Made by a program: the position numbers and the translations under genes. DNA of 64,000 bases from Temnothorax longispinosus (Eukaryota > Arthropoda > Insecta > Hymenoptera > Formicidae), in NCBI RefSeq assembly GCF_030848805.1, contig NC_092358.1:8410433-8474432 (forward strand), written 5' to 3'. The notes under the pieces were generated by a model, which searched no databases, was not told where the DNA came from, and saw only the letters and a list, made by a program, of their open reading frames with translations. Positions 13,106-25,887 of this stretch are shown in pieces; the stretch's first letter is position 1, and every line of letters begins with the position of its first letter.

Positions 13106-16100
13106 TGCCGAGGTTTCACGCCTGCGTCACACGACGATTGTCTCCGCTCTATAATACAAGTCACCTGTTTAACATTATGTGCTTTGCCGTGAATACGTTA
13201 TATATTATAATATTACAAAGGTAAATTTTTATCATTGATACACTCGTACTATCCACGTAACGTAGCTTTTAAGTTTTAAAGCATTCCATTTTTTACAGGT
13301 GAAAATTGTGCAGGCAACAACTAATCGATCATGCGATTTTAAGTCGCGAATTTACACACGTCGCTGGAGGACGTGATCGTGTTGAACTCAAAATTAATAT
13401 TTCTGGCGTTTAATCGCGAGAATTGCTCGAATAAAGTGGGAATTTCGAAAGTCATTATTGGAAAATTAATACTCATCAGTCTGTATTACTGTTTCTGTAA
13501 ATGAAGCCAAATGCGATACGGTTGATTAAATGGTACGCGAAATGCGATATAAAATGAGAAAGCACAGATTAATTTGCGCATTTTTTTTAACCAATGCGAT
13601 CTGACAGTAACAAGAGTTCTGACGGTCGCTTCGAATCACAGGAAAAATAATGACGCTGCTGCATTCTGCTCGCTTTGTTCTACTATTCTTTCCTCTCACA
13701 CATCTCTATTATATTATCATAGCACTGATTACTAAAAGATCACTGTACAATTCAACACGACGAAAATCTTGAGCTTCACTAAGCAAAAAAAAAAAAAACT
13801 AAACGCAAAATTTTATTTTGATTCAATGCAAACTTCACGCCGCAATATACCGTGCGTAACGAGTATCGCAGTGACTTCGATAAATGAAGAAGCCTCGTAA
13901 TCCCACCTACTGTTTGATCTCGTCTCAGATTCTGCCAAGTCGCTGGCAAAGCCGAGTCCTGGACCAGTTCGCACGTCTTCCGTCCGTAAATACCTATCCT
14001 GCCGCAGGCGCATCCCTGCAACATCCTGCAGGGACGTCTCCCGTCTGCTTGCAGGGATCTCGACTTCGTACACTCTCGCTCTTGTCAGGCACCGTGCCGG
14101 AGAGTTGCTCGGGCTAAGCAATTTGTTAATGGCGATAATTTAGCAAAGCGGATTAAAGCAGCGCCGCTCCGACGCAGCATTAATCAATGTTAAGTCTCAT
14201 CCGCAAACCGACGACGCGAGCTTATGCCAAACGATCGACTGATGTTATAACTTAATAGACATGCATACTTGAGAAATCGGCGAAAAACGCAGAAAGATCA
14301 ATTGTGTCTCTCATATCTTTAATTTCTTTAACATTTTTATACGGAATAAAACAAAGAATAAAAAAATCCTTTGATGGTTTTTAAATGGCTAACAGAAATA
14401 ATAACAACAATTAAATTTTCAGTGAAATATTTATGAAATGATATATTTACATATAATTAAGAAGTTAAAAAATTATTTGGATAAATTGTTAAAAAATTAA
14501 AAAAAAATTTTTTAAATTTATTCAAAGGAAACTATTAAAGCTAATAAATATGCATTTATAGATATACATAATGTATATGCTAATTTTTTAATAGAATTTA
14601 TACATATGTAATATTTTATAAGTATATAATATTATTATTATGTATTTTATTATGCACTTTTTATATAATATTATACTGCAATGTCAAAATGTATACAAGA
14701 TTCTTGTTTTGTTTATTATTTATTTTTTACTTTAAAATTTTTTACTGTACTATTTTTTTAAATATACAAATTTTATTTATTCGCGACTTTGGTTTTTAAT
14801 TCAAGATTGCGTATTTAGTAAACATTTTGAAAAAAAGATTATTTTATCTATGTTATATCTTTTTTATTCTACATTATAATGGACCGTCGACGCTGAATGA
14901 AAAACGTGAAAGCCAATGTAACCACGTTGTGAATATCTGTGTATAACCGCCAATTACTGCGCCGAAATTAATGTATAATTTTGCTTTGACGTGCTTTGTA
15001 TATAACTTTCAGAATATGGTAGCCAGAACAATGCTAATTATCGCTCTGCACTGCAAGAAATATTAATCAATGTATCCTCCGGTTAGGATATAACGAGCGC
15101 ACGGCGTGCAAAAACCTTCATTTTTATTCATTATGATATATACGATGAAAATATGCGTATACATTTATTTTGATAAATATCAAACGAGATACCTGTCCGT
15201 TCTTTATTATTTTTCTTTATCGCAAAATTAAGCGTATCAAAATATTTATCGTCCAGTACGATCTACGTAATTAACGTAATATCTACATTCATGTGTCTAT
15301 AATCGTGATACAATATTTTCATATTCTCTCTTACAATAATAAAAGTTTCCTATTTATACAGAATAGAAGACAAGATCTAATAATTCTCTATTGTATTTAC
15401 TTGCATTTATCCTGTTGTTGCATACGTTGATTCATCTTTGAAAAAGCTTTCGCACGCGCGCGCGCGTCGCTTTGTTATAACTTGAAATATTTTAACTTTT
15501 CGATGCAACTTTGAAAGACAGAGATTCTTGCGTTGGAGTTAAAGTGATATGATTTCAAAGAACTCAACGTGAGAGACATGACCTATCTCTCTATTTGCTT
15601 TTTTAACGGCGTCCTAAATCGTATAAAAATGCTCGAGGTGCGGATAAAGCGTTGTGTGAACTGTTCAATATATATAGCCATCGATTTTGCGCGAACGTCT
15701 AGAAATACAGCAGCGCATAAAGCTTTTTAAAGAATTTAAAGAGAAGAATACGAGATATATATACGAGTATTTGATATTTTCGCTATGAGATTTTCGCCGG
15801 TGACATCAGCGAGCGGATGGCGGATTTTGGGCGTAAATTTCGAGCGCGATGCATCGCCCTCGCAAAAACGGAGAATGGCACGAAACGGTCGAAGGGGATG
15901 AGAGGCGTTTTAGTGGCTGTCGCCTACAAATACCGCGATCTTCTCGGCGAAATCTGCATCTCGAAGGGCTGTGACAGCCCACCCCTGCACGCGCTACCAC
16001 TTTTGCCTCCTCCTTATCCCGTCTCTTTCATCGCTATTCTTTGACTCTGTCATTTCTCTCAGCGCTTCGTATCATCGTATTTTTCTTTCGGCGCACCTCC

Positions 16101-16990
16101 GTGTCTCTCTTTTTTTCCCCCTCGCAGTATATATCCAGAGATATTTCAGTACACCTGCGCGCATCCCCTTCTGATACGCGGAGAATGTGGAATAAATAAA
16201 GCAGCATCTAGTGGAAAAACGATAAATCCCGAGAGGCGCGCCAGCAATTTGTTGAATGGCGAGAGAAAGAAGGTAAAAGAAAGAGAGAAAGGGCCCAGTG
16301 AAAAACGGGTTCGAGTAGGAGGAAGGGCAACGTGAGAAAAGCGAAAGGCGGGTCAAGAGTAGCCGAGACGGGCACGTTCGAAATCTTGGCGTGTAATTTA
16401 CGAGAGCAGGCATTACGTAATCTGAGCGATAAATAATGTTATCATAGCACTCTGACCCACGATTTATCACGGCAATCGAGATCTTTTGTTTGTTCACTCG
16501 AGGTTTACTTAGTCTGAGCTTTATCTACGTTTCGATATGAAGAGAATTCAAGATCCCATTATATTGTGTGTCTCGTAAATTTATTATGTCACGTGGAATT
16601 ATTTGCATCTATATTGTACTCCAATTCCTGGATGCTCTACAAGATATATGCGTTTAATTGACGAATGCATGAAAGCAACGTCATGTTAGCACAATGCAAT
16701 CACGGTTTAACATAGAGATATCGCTGTGAGTCATCTTTATATGTGCAATTTGTATTTTTTTAAATACAAATTTTACAATTTTACAAGAGACCCACCAAAA
16801 GCAATAATGTACTAAAATGTAACAAATACCGAGGTGTTAATACATATTATTTCTTTGAATATTTATAGGACTAAATGTGTTTGCTTGTATTTTAATATAA
16901 ATGCAATATATTAAATATATTGCTCTTATATAGTGCTTCGTAATTACGTAACGCAATGCGGTTCTTAGAATAAGCAATATACATCGTGTG

Positions 16991-17078
16991 CCCCGGCTTC
17001 TTCCTAAGCTGAGGATTAAAACTTGCGAAAGTTTAATCGAGTCACGTGTATATTCACTTTTATCCGAAGCAGCCGGGG
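16991..17078. repeat. 88-nt foldback with inner hairpin
   Basis: Outer arms CCCCGGCTTCTTCC (from 16991) and CCGAAGCAGCCGGGG (17064-17078) are complementary apart from two mismatches. Inside, GATTAAAACTT and AAGTTTAATC form a second hairpin with a GCGA-like loop. The fold is asymmetric, with about 9 nt on one side and 25 on the other, so it is not a standard pre-miRNA shape. It could be a structured RNA or a very small inverted-repeat element. Confidence 0.5.
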
Positions 17079-17599
17079 TTATCTTTGAAAATTAAATGTA
17101 AACGTTTAGTTTCTATAATATCCGCTGAGTAACCCGAGATAGCTTCCTCGTGTTAAAAGTTTATTTAAACAAGCTGCGAAGAAAATAATAAGCTTAAGTC
17201 AACAGACTAGCGTATAATTGAAAAAACTTTAATTTATAAACTAACTTTGATCTAATGGAAAAGTAGAACATTTAATTGAAAAACAGAATTAATACTAAGT
17301 ATATAGTGTGTACAATTAAATGTAATCCATCATGGCATAAAACAATTAGATCGACATGACAAACGATTCATGTTTTTAAACTTACATATTATAGAAGAAC
17401 GTATGTTAATAAAAAGTATTGTTTTTAATTTTTACTAATTTATAATAACTCTTTATTATTTAAAAATAAAGTCTTTAATTATTTTCCATTCTGTCATTTT
17501 TCATTCTTTTTTAAAGAAAAGTTATACGGTCGTTCTATGTGATATACAAAATTTTACGGGATATTCGCCCAATTTTATATGAAATCCCCTATATATTTC

Positions 17600-18060
17600 G
17601 TATTTCAAATTTACGACGTGAAAATTAGCGTAGCGACCCCTAAACAGATGCATTACTCGCTCCCTCGCGACACATTCTATTTTTACGGACGTCAAATGCG
17701 ATTAACAAATCGCGGTCACGATTTACAGCCTGTGTAATAAATCGCAAATAATTACGCGAGATTTCGGATCGCCGGGGAAATATCTGCCATTTATCATTTA
17801 TTAATATTGATATGCGAATATGACGCTCGCGCTCACACGAAAATGAGACCGTGCGGTATTCAAAAAATGCAACGTGTCTCTAATTAGGCCATTCTTGCAA
17901 AATTAATCACTCTAATTAATATCGCTTGATGCACCGCAAATTAATGTCCTACATTCACCAAAGCTGATCTGCAATTTTATTAATTCACTTGACGAGCATT
18001 TATTCGATCTGTTATTTTCGTACTTTGCGACTTATTGCGACGTATCATATTACGATGGAA
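17600..18060. promoter_or_regulatory. Candidate regulatory block rich in TAATTA cores
   Basis: The block has moderate GC and complex sequence between AT-rich stretches. It contains several homeodomain-type cores (TAATTA or ATTAAT at about 17881-17925 and near 17985). There is no open frame. The texture resembles conserved non-coding DNA, but core motifs this short also occur by chance in AT-rich DNA. Confidence 0.2.
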
Positions 18061-18811
18061 TAATGTCGTTAAACTCTTTCTATGAAACTATTTTACAGAT
18101 ATTAATTTATTGAAAACATATTGTATTGTACAGAAATCACTTTTGTAATATCTGAATTCTAGGCATAATATTGATTGAAATAGTTAATCTTCTTTAACAT
18201 TCTATATTTCTATATTTGATTTATAATCTTTTTTAGAAAAGAGATAAAATTATATATGTATATTAATTAAATTATATTATATTTATTCCTTCTAATAATA
18301 ATTTTTCTTTTAAATTATATCTATTTTTCATTTTCATTATTTAAATAAAATAATTCTTGCCTATTTTTTAGAACATAAAATTGTATTTTTTGAGAAATGC
18401 GCATTTTATTCAGATGTGTTAAAATGAGATATAGGCGTATTCGCCACGATATAGTGTAATAACCTCGCGAAAGTGGCTTTCTTCCACCGCTTTCCCACGA
18501 CAACGATACACTTAAACGGAATTCCGCGAGCATAATCGAAGCTACGAGGATAACAGCAAAATAACCGTGCGCCATTTACGAGTATACTTCTGCTAAGAAA
18601 TAATCCGAAGTCCGCTCGTAAAGGGGCTATTATCGCCCTCGCTTGTCGCATGCTTGTCGGACATTACGTCAACTATTACTACTTCAGTCATTTATGGCTA
18701 TCACTTATGGATATAAGTGGTCCCGTCGTAGCAGCTTAACCGTCGCTACTTTTCCTCACTTGCTTATGAATGTTTCACCGAGTTTTCCTGCGTGGAAAAT
18801 ACCGGGTGTTC

Positions 18812-19195
18812 AATAGGCACGTTTGGTATACACGATATTTTACCTGGAAAACTATATAAAACTAATTTGTGTTCATAAAAATACTGAGGCATAAATAGCT
18901 CAATAAGTAAAAAAGGAAGTTTTGACAAATAGTGCACTATGCTTGAGGAATTTTATAGATAAAATCTTATTTCAGAATTAAGTAGGTGAATTTTTCCTTT
19001 ATCAAAATATCTTTGACTTGATTTGAGGTATAAAAGAGATATAAAAGTTAAATATTAAAAAATTTAAAATTTAAAATATGTTACAATATATATTTTAAAA
19101 TAATAAAAATTACACTAATTATATAAATTTAAGCAGAATTAATATTATTTTAATTTTAACCGAAAAAAGATCGCTTTATTCCAAACGTGCCTATT
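18812..19195. mobile_element. 384-bp AT-rich element with 15-bp terminal inverted repeats
   Basis: AATAGGCACGTTTGG at 18812-18826 recurs as its exact reverse complement at 19181-19195. Outside the left copy lies ACCGGGTGTTC, reminiscent of Tc1/mariner ends, so the true boundary may be a few bases further out. The interior is very AT-rich with no open frame. I see no clean target-site duplication, so the superfamily is uncertain. A MITE is the simplest reading. Confidence 0.6.
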
Positions 19196-20056
19196 ATCAA
19201 GTATGTCAATCGACAGAATTTTATACCCATTAAGTATATATCGATCAATATATGTCTAATATAGAATAAATAAATATTAAAATTTGATTGGACAGAATCT
19301 CAGACGTAATAATAATTCTTGTAATGTATAAAATTCACAAAATTATTATTAGGCATAAGAATAAACGCTCAATAACGGAAAATGTCAAAGTTTACTTGCA
19401 TTTATGTTTCCTTAACGTTGCTTAGATTAAGTACTCTTACTTATTTGATGCGTGAATTATTTCATACAAAAATTTAATAAATTTTTATATAAAGAATTTT
19501 AGAAAAACGTGTCACTTTTTTATGTGTTTGATATTTTGGAATTAATAACATGATAGTGAAATTGTAAAAGTAATCACAATCCTACAAATAGCGCATTGCA
19601 ATAAAGTGTTGTAACAAAAGAAACATTATAAAATTTACTCACAATACAGAATAGTTTGAAATGACTGCTATTTATTTTGTTCAATTCTTTATTCATAGCG
19701 TCAATCGATGTCCATCGATCCTGCAACATAAAAGCAACATTAGTCATTAAAATGTTATACTGCATGTATATAAACATAAATTTTACAATGTATAAATCTC
19801 ATCACATTAAAATAAAATATAATTGAGAATCTGTGGACACATTTGAAAGTCCATTAACGCCAGTAACATTTACACTTTCTGCGAAAATAGGAAACGGAAG
19901 ATACCTGAAAATGAAAAATCGAACTAAGTGCAGAGATTATCATAATTGAGAGCTCATAAATTTAAAATTAAATAATGTGGCTGTGAAATTGTAATAGATG
20001 TAATATCATGAAAGTGGCGTTTTATAATGGCCAACAAATGGCACATTTCACTTTTA

Positions 20057-20088
20057 AAATTCTGACATGTGAAATCATGTCAGGATTT
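20057..20088. repeat. 13-bp-stem hairpin
   Basis: AAATTCTGACATG and CATGTCAGGATTT are complementary with one mismatch around a 6-nt loop. There is no T-run after it and no known RNA family. It is probably a chance or decayed inverted repeat. Confidence 0.6.
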
Positions 20089-23000
20089 AAACGACGATTT
20101 GTTACGGAGGAAAACTGATACGAGAGAAGTCACGGCAACACGATAATACATCTTTCAACGTATGTACGAGCTGTCGGTGCTTGAATTTACGAAAAGAATG
20201 CTAATGTCTCCCACGGCGCTCGTTCTTATAGCGATCACTTCGCGAAAATACGTGGCGCATGTACGAGTATTTCGGCGGGCAGGTGCAAACAAAAATGTAC
20301 TTAAAATATTTGTCACCAAACCCGATACATTTCATAAATAATTAAAAAGTTCAAGATAAATTTGAAAGAGAGATATGTTTGCTTACTGGATGTTTTTTTT
20401 AGTTTAGCAAATTTTTCGTTTTCTTATTTGAAAATTTATACGGAAGTTTTAATGGCAAACATTCTACTAATTAAAATAATTACCTACAATAATAAATAAT
20501 TAACATATTTTTAAATCTAAAGAAAGATACATATATTACGTATATAGATAAATCGATTTCTGTCATTCTTCGACGAATTTTTTATTTGATTTGGATACTG
20601 GTATATTTCAATTTTTGCAAACTTAAACAGAAGTAATGTATATAAAACTTAAACAGGAAAGAAATATTTATATAGGTATATTATATAACAAGTAAAATTT
20701 TTTGTTTGATCTAAACTTGTTGATATTTTAATTCTCCCATTATAGAACCCTTTATAAACAATTCGGAAACTTTCAAAATAAGATATGAGGAAATATTTAC
20801 GCTCGCAAGTATATACAGAGTTCTGTCTTAGTTTGACAATTTTTTTTTATTTGGCTTAAAAACTTATAATGACGTTTCGACCCCGAATAGTGTCTTTCTC
20901 GCCATCCCTTCCGTACGTCACTGGTTTGCAAGGCAGTTTTCCCAGACAGGTATAAGTTCGTTTTAGCAGGCCGTGCACGTGTGCGCGGTCGTGTGCACTT
21001 CTCGTGACACGCCAACCACGTACAACGGACCGCTGCGATGGTGCCGCGCGGCGTTGCAGGCTAAACGAATAACTTATGCGTTCTGAATAAGAGAGACCCG
21101 GCGCCGTCTGGCTCGATGCCCTACGTCACTACTTTTGCGAAACGTGCGTCTGTATATAGGCTGTCTCAACAGTTCCTGTCTTGCTTAAAATATACGGATA
21201 GAAAATTGATTAAAGGATTATAAAAGAAGCATAGCAGCGCATTGTATCCTGAACAGAAACATTATAATTCTTTTTAGCTTAATAGTTAAATTTTAAGACG
21301 CTTCCATAAAGCGTCAGAGTGAGAATTGAAGCAAAAATCCTACAGATATTTTTGCGATGTACAATTTGTTGAGCGTACCTGGAGGTCGCGATTGTTCGAA
21401 GCTGCGTGAAAAATGCGCGGAAACGCAAACGCTGGTATCACGGCGGATTTCACGGAAATATTGGCAAGAGTAAATCAAGCCACTTTGGGAGCGATAAATT
21501 TCTAGCAACAAGCAAATACGAACTGTCTGAACAAAGTTGCGCGTTACTATTTCGTCCCAATATTATTCGACGCTGTGCGCTGCAAAGTCGCCATCGCCGG
21601 GCCGATGATAACGACAGCTCTCGCGCAACTGGAGAAACCGCAATTAGCGAATTAACGGGGTGCAATTATCACAGAGGATTCTATTAATTCCTCTCTATAG
21701 AATTTCTGGTGGTAGAATTTAATGCACATTAGCAATAATTAAACGTGACTAAACTCTAAATATTTTTGTTAAATGCAATGTCGGCAAATCTTATTATTTG
21801 ATTTTATTTGCGCAGCTCATAACTTTTCATTTATAAATTATAAATTATCAAAGTTGTATCTTTAAATAGATGTATGTATCAATTTTATTAAAAAAATATA
21901 TAATATCGTTTAAATTAATATAAAAAAAAAGAAATAATAAAATCATTAGTAGATAAATTGTTGCTAAATCGGATGTGTTCTCATTTTTAACAAAATACTT
22001 GGTACAAATGAATGGTGTTAATTAATAGCATTAATTAACTAATAATATTAATTTTCTTATTTTCGTTAAAAAAGTAATGCGATATGGCAGGTGTCTCTAT
22101 CTTGCATCTATTTTGCGTTAGTCATTATTTATAAGGTCACCGGTTTACAACGATAATTCCGCCAAAACGAGGCAATCATAATAGATCAGACAGCGATGTA
22201 ACATTTATGCCGCTAAGGCCACTTATCCGTTCTAATGAGTAGTTAATCGAATCGCGGCCAATCCAATAGGTAGTGGCCCAGGTGGCGGCCGAAGCTGCAT
22301 GTCCGGTGGTCCATGCTAGTATTAGCCGATCCGTTCATCTGACGTCACATCGATCATCCGAGCCCTTCGACCGGGATGGGGTCCTTGCATGTATACACGT
22401 CCGCCGGCTAAACACGTACATTTGTAGCTACGGGCGATACGCGTCGCTCAGTATAATACATGTGACAGCTTCTTTGTTGGCTATTGTCAAACTGATTCGA
22501 CTGCAACTGAATCGACAGCGGGCCTTCTGTCGCAATTTCGTAGATGAGCAATGCCAGAGCTATTGACCGATTGCAACTCCGCCGTTTCGCGGATTCCAAA
22601 ATGGACTCGCTGAACGATATAAATGTCTATCAAACCGCTGAGCGGATGCGACGATAAATTGGATGAATTGGCCGATTCATCATCAGTCACTTAGCCTTCT
22701 CTGCTCCCTTCCCTCCCCCACCCGCCCGGCGTGAATTTCTCATCGCAATCATTTGTCGCAGCTAGAACTTTGTTCTTTCACTGTAATCGGAATGTGTGAT
22801 TTATTGCACACATATATTATTATATGAATAACGTTTTGAAATAACCCAATCTTTTATTGTTTTAAAAATTTCAATAATTTTTCCCGACTCCAACAATTAC
22901 AACTTAATTGTTTGATTCGTTATGTTCAATAAAAACAATATACTTTTGCTTCTTTTTTTTAAGAATTTAGTCTTATTTTCTTCATTTTATATGAGCATGT

Positions 23001-23451
23001 TTTTTTTTAAATTAAAAACAGAAATGGAATGCCGCGTCAAATAAATACATTTCATCTCGTGGATGCATTTTGCAATTGACATCTATATTTTTGGCTGAAG
23101 AAAAAGCAAAAATAAATAGATATATTTGCCCTGTATACAAAAGATCATCGAATACGCTATGCATTATTCCAGAGTAGCAGATGTAATAAATCCGATTATC
23201 TTTGAAGCAGCGAGATCCCTTCCTGTCTAGCTTAGCATTGATATTTGAAGGACTTGGATATTGCGGAAGACGTTATCCGTCGTGGTATAATCCTCAGGTC
23301 GACTACGCAATAATCCATGATTTTTTACTACAAAATATTTATCTTTGAATATCGCTGTTATTAGAAACAGTCATTGTGCTAATTGACATTCAATGCGATT
23401 AATAAATTGAGAGCAGTCATACTTAAGAAGCATAATAAGCATGTTGATTTT

Positions 23452-23490
23452 ATCACAATGATATGACAGAATCACAATGATATGTCAAGA
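23452..23490. repeat. 19-bp tandem duplication
   Basis: ATCACAATGATATGACAGA is followed directly by a near-identical copy with one substitution and one extra base. It is a local replication-slippage duplication. Confidence 0.75.
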
Positions 23491-23667
23491 GTGACTAAAA
23501 AATTCTTAAATATGAAAATCTCAATTAAGATCTCAAACTAACACTCCTCTTATTGATAATTACAATGCTAAAATAACGCGTTTGATGCAAAATAGGTTTT
23601 CTGGTGCATTTATGGAATTTAGCGCATTAAATGCGAGACTACCTAAGAGGATAATTTTGGTTGGCCG

Positions 23668-23690
23668 CCGACGACGACGACGACGATGAC
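23668..23690. repeat. (GAC)n trinucleotide repeat
   Basis: There are about seven tandem GAC/ACG units in a GC-richer island. The surrounding frames are not recognisable as protein. Confidence 0.8.
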
Positions 23691-24924
23691 AACGCGCTCG
23701 CCGATCGAAGGTCAAGCAGCAAGTAACGAGATTCGAACTTCCGGCACACGACTGTGACTGACAAATGAGAGGCGAAGTAATGGGCCGACGCTACCTGCAT
23801 AAATAATCGGGCCGACCAATGCGGCGCCGCAACCACTTCCAGGAACAGTTCCACATCGCCACCCGCCCGGTGGTTTATCGACCTACGATACCGTTGACCT
23901 ACACCACCACTCGCCTAAGCGAATTCGCGCTCTACTGTACGATACTTTATTTTGTTGCTCTATGGAATCGCATTCCTTTGGCAGCTCAACATATTTAAAA
24001 CGCTTTAGAAAAAAAATGCAATTTTATACATGCTCTGAAAGTAATTTAATTATTTATACTTAAATAATAAAAATATTTTATGTATATGCTATGATTAATC
24101 ATACAGAGAAAAATATAATTTATTTTCTGAAATAGAAAATGTGATTTTTACGAACAAAAGTATAATTTTTAATACTTATACTAATTGGTGTGTGAGCTCT
24201 GATATATTTCAAAATGTTATTAACATTTTCAATAGTAATTTTCATAACAATTCAATTTACCACGCTTCCTATAAATTTATTTCATCCTTTGACTAAAATG
24301 CTGTATCATAAACATTGGTAAAATATATTATCTAATCAACGTTCCATTGAGCGTCTCATAACTCTTTCAAACTGGTAAATTAAAAAAAAAATTTTATTTG
24401 AAAGTTTCTATGAATGAAAATTACTTCTTTTGAGTATATACACTAAAGCCTCGTTAAGACCAATTTAAAAGGAATCACAACCGGTGCTTCGCAAGCGAGT
24501 TCATCCATTTTTGTTCGGACTCTTTTCGATTGAATTATACGGAGTTTGCATTAACGAATATTTGATTTAACATTAAATATACCAGATAATTTAAAAGAAA
24601 AATTTGTTAAAATTAATTACGCGGTAATTGAAGGTTTCCTTCCAAAAGGGATGTAAGCCATTAACACCATTATGAGAAAAATGACTTTTTAACAGTAACT
24701 GCCAAATTACTAAAATAAAAAAGTGCTATAAAAATTCATTTTTTCTTTATTGTCACAAAAATCAGTCAAATCAGACCGTCATAATCGTCGCTATCAACGA
24801 TGGCTATCTTGCTGATGTCTGTTCAAAGAAAATTGAGAGTCAAGCTACAAAAATTGGAAAACACTTTTAGCGAACTTTTTAAATGTTTTTTTCATTGTCC
24901 CATCAAATCTAAAATAATAAGTTT

Positions 24925-25684
24925 ACTTATATTCCTTTTGCAACAAAAAAAAAAAACAATACAAGAGAAGCGGACTAATTGAGAGTCAGACGCGATGAAT
25001 AATGCGAAAGTTTTTTAAATTTTAGAATAACGCCTAATAATTCAGTATATATTACACATATTTTCCAACCTTAGTAAACAGCGCGCCGACTAAATTGTCA
25101 GACTTGCAATACAGCTACAAAAATTGGGAGATGTACCAATTCGACCACTGAGGCAATGTGTAATTTTATCACAAAATAACCTATTATTATTTGTAATGTT
25201 ACGCGTATTTTCAGCCAGCGTGACTTAAATTGAGTATATAGGCTCCGTTGGAAATCTACGAATATAAAAGAGAGAACTGGGTTAAATGAGAGCCAGACTC
25301 GGTAACTGATGCATGAAAGTTCTTTAAATTTTAGAATAACGCCTAATAATTCTGTGTATTACACATACTTTCCAACTTTAGATGCTAGCATCAAATTAAA
25401 TCGAGACGATTTAATTAGGAGAGTGGGAGGGGATTTTACTCCAAGAGCTATGTTGCAAGTCTGACAATTTAGTCGGTGCGTAGTTTACTAATTAAGGTTG
25501 GAAATAATAAGTACACAGAATTATTAGGCGTTATTCTAAAATTTAAAGAATTTTTGCGCATTATTTATCGCGTCTGGCTCTCAGTTAATCCACTCCTCTT
25601 ATATTCGTGCGGATTTCCAGCGGAGCCTATATATCCAATTTAAAAAAACAATAGGGACGTAAATCGACTTATATTCCTCTTGCA
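24925..25684. mobile_element. Cluster of three copies of one repeat, bounded by an 18-bp direct repeat
   Basis: One motif occurs three times: copy A about 24956-25115 (plus), copy B about 25224-25384 (plus) and copy C about 25446-25645 (minus). All share TTTAGAATAACGCCTAATAA and a GAGAGYCAGAC block upstream of it. A and C also share CGACTAAATTGTCAGACTTG, and B and C also share TATATAGGCTCCG. A and C are therefore inverted about a spacer of roughly 330 bp that contains B. The whole block is flanked by ACTTATATTCCTTTTGCA (24925-24942) and the same 18-mer with one mismatch (25667-25684), which may be a target duplication. There is no coding capacity. The family is unknown to me. Confidence 0.6.
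25394..25416. repeat. Perfect 10-bp-stem hairpin in the repeat spacer
   Basis: AATTAAATCG and CGATTTAATT flank a 3-nt loop, immediately after the perfect 12-bp palindrome GATGCTAGCATC (25381-25392). They lie between copies B and C of the local repeat and may mark the centre of the inverted structure. Confidence 0.7.
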
Positions 25685-25784
25685 TAGAAGTCCTCAATTA
25701 TAAAGTTATTATTATAATAATACTTCTATTTTAATGTAATAAACGTAATCTTTTTGCGTTACCTATTTGTGCAAAAACGAGATT

Positions 25785-25887
<103 letters not shown>

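Larger units (their letters stand above)
9996..18811. other. Non-coding DNA between two inverted-repeat elements
   Basis: No gene is supported. GC-richer islands at about 10.73-11.09, 11.82-12.66, 13.87-14.23 and 15.83-16.47 kb alternate with very AT-rich DNA, such as 14.28-14.88 kb. Frames of 128 and 141 codons at 11857-12243 and 16072-16497 (both minus) are low in complexity and resemble no family. A small hairpin with stem TCCCTGCA/TGCAGGGA lies at 14013-14034. Other repeats are listed separately. Confidence 0.5.
19196..24924. other. Non-coding DNA, no gene seen
   Basis: AT-rich DNA with GC-richer islands at about 20.9-21.15, 21.38-21.66, 22.14-22.74 and 23.64-23.93 kb. Frames of up to 97 codons, such as 22273-22566 on the plus strand, overlap frames on the other strand and resemble no family. 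A CAG|GTACGC donor-like site lies on the minus strand near 21378 but has no convincing partner. Confidence 0.5.

Noticed and set aside
24925..25684. Repeat copies considered as a CRISPR-like array
   Set aside because: The copies are about 160-200 bp, irregularly spaced and in both orientations. The window is eukaryotic, and no cas-like frame exists.
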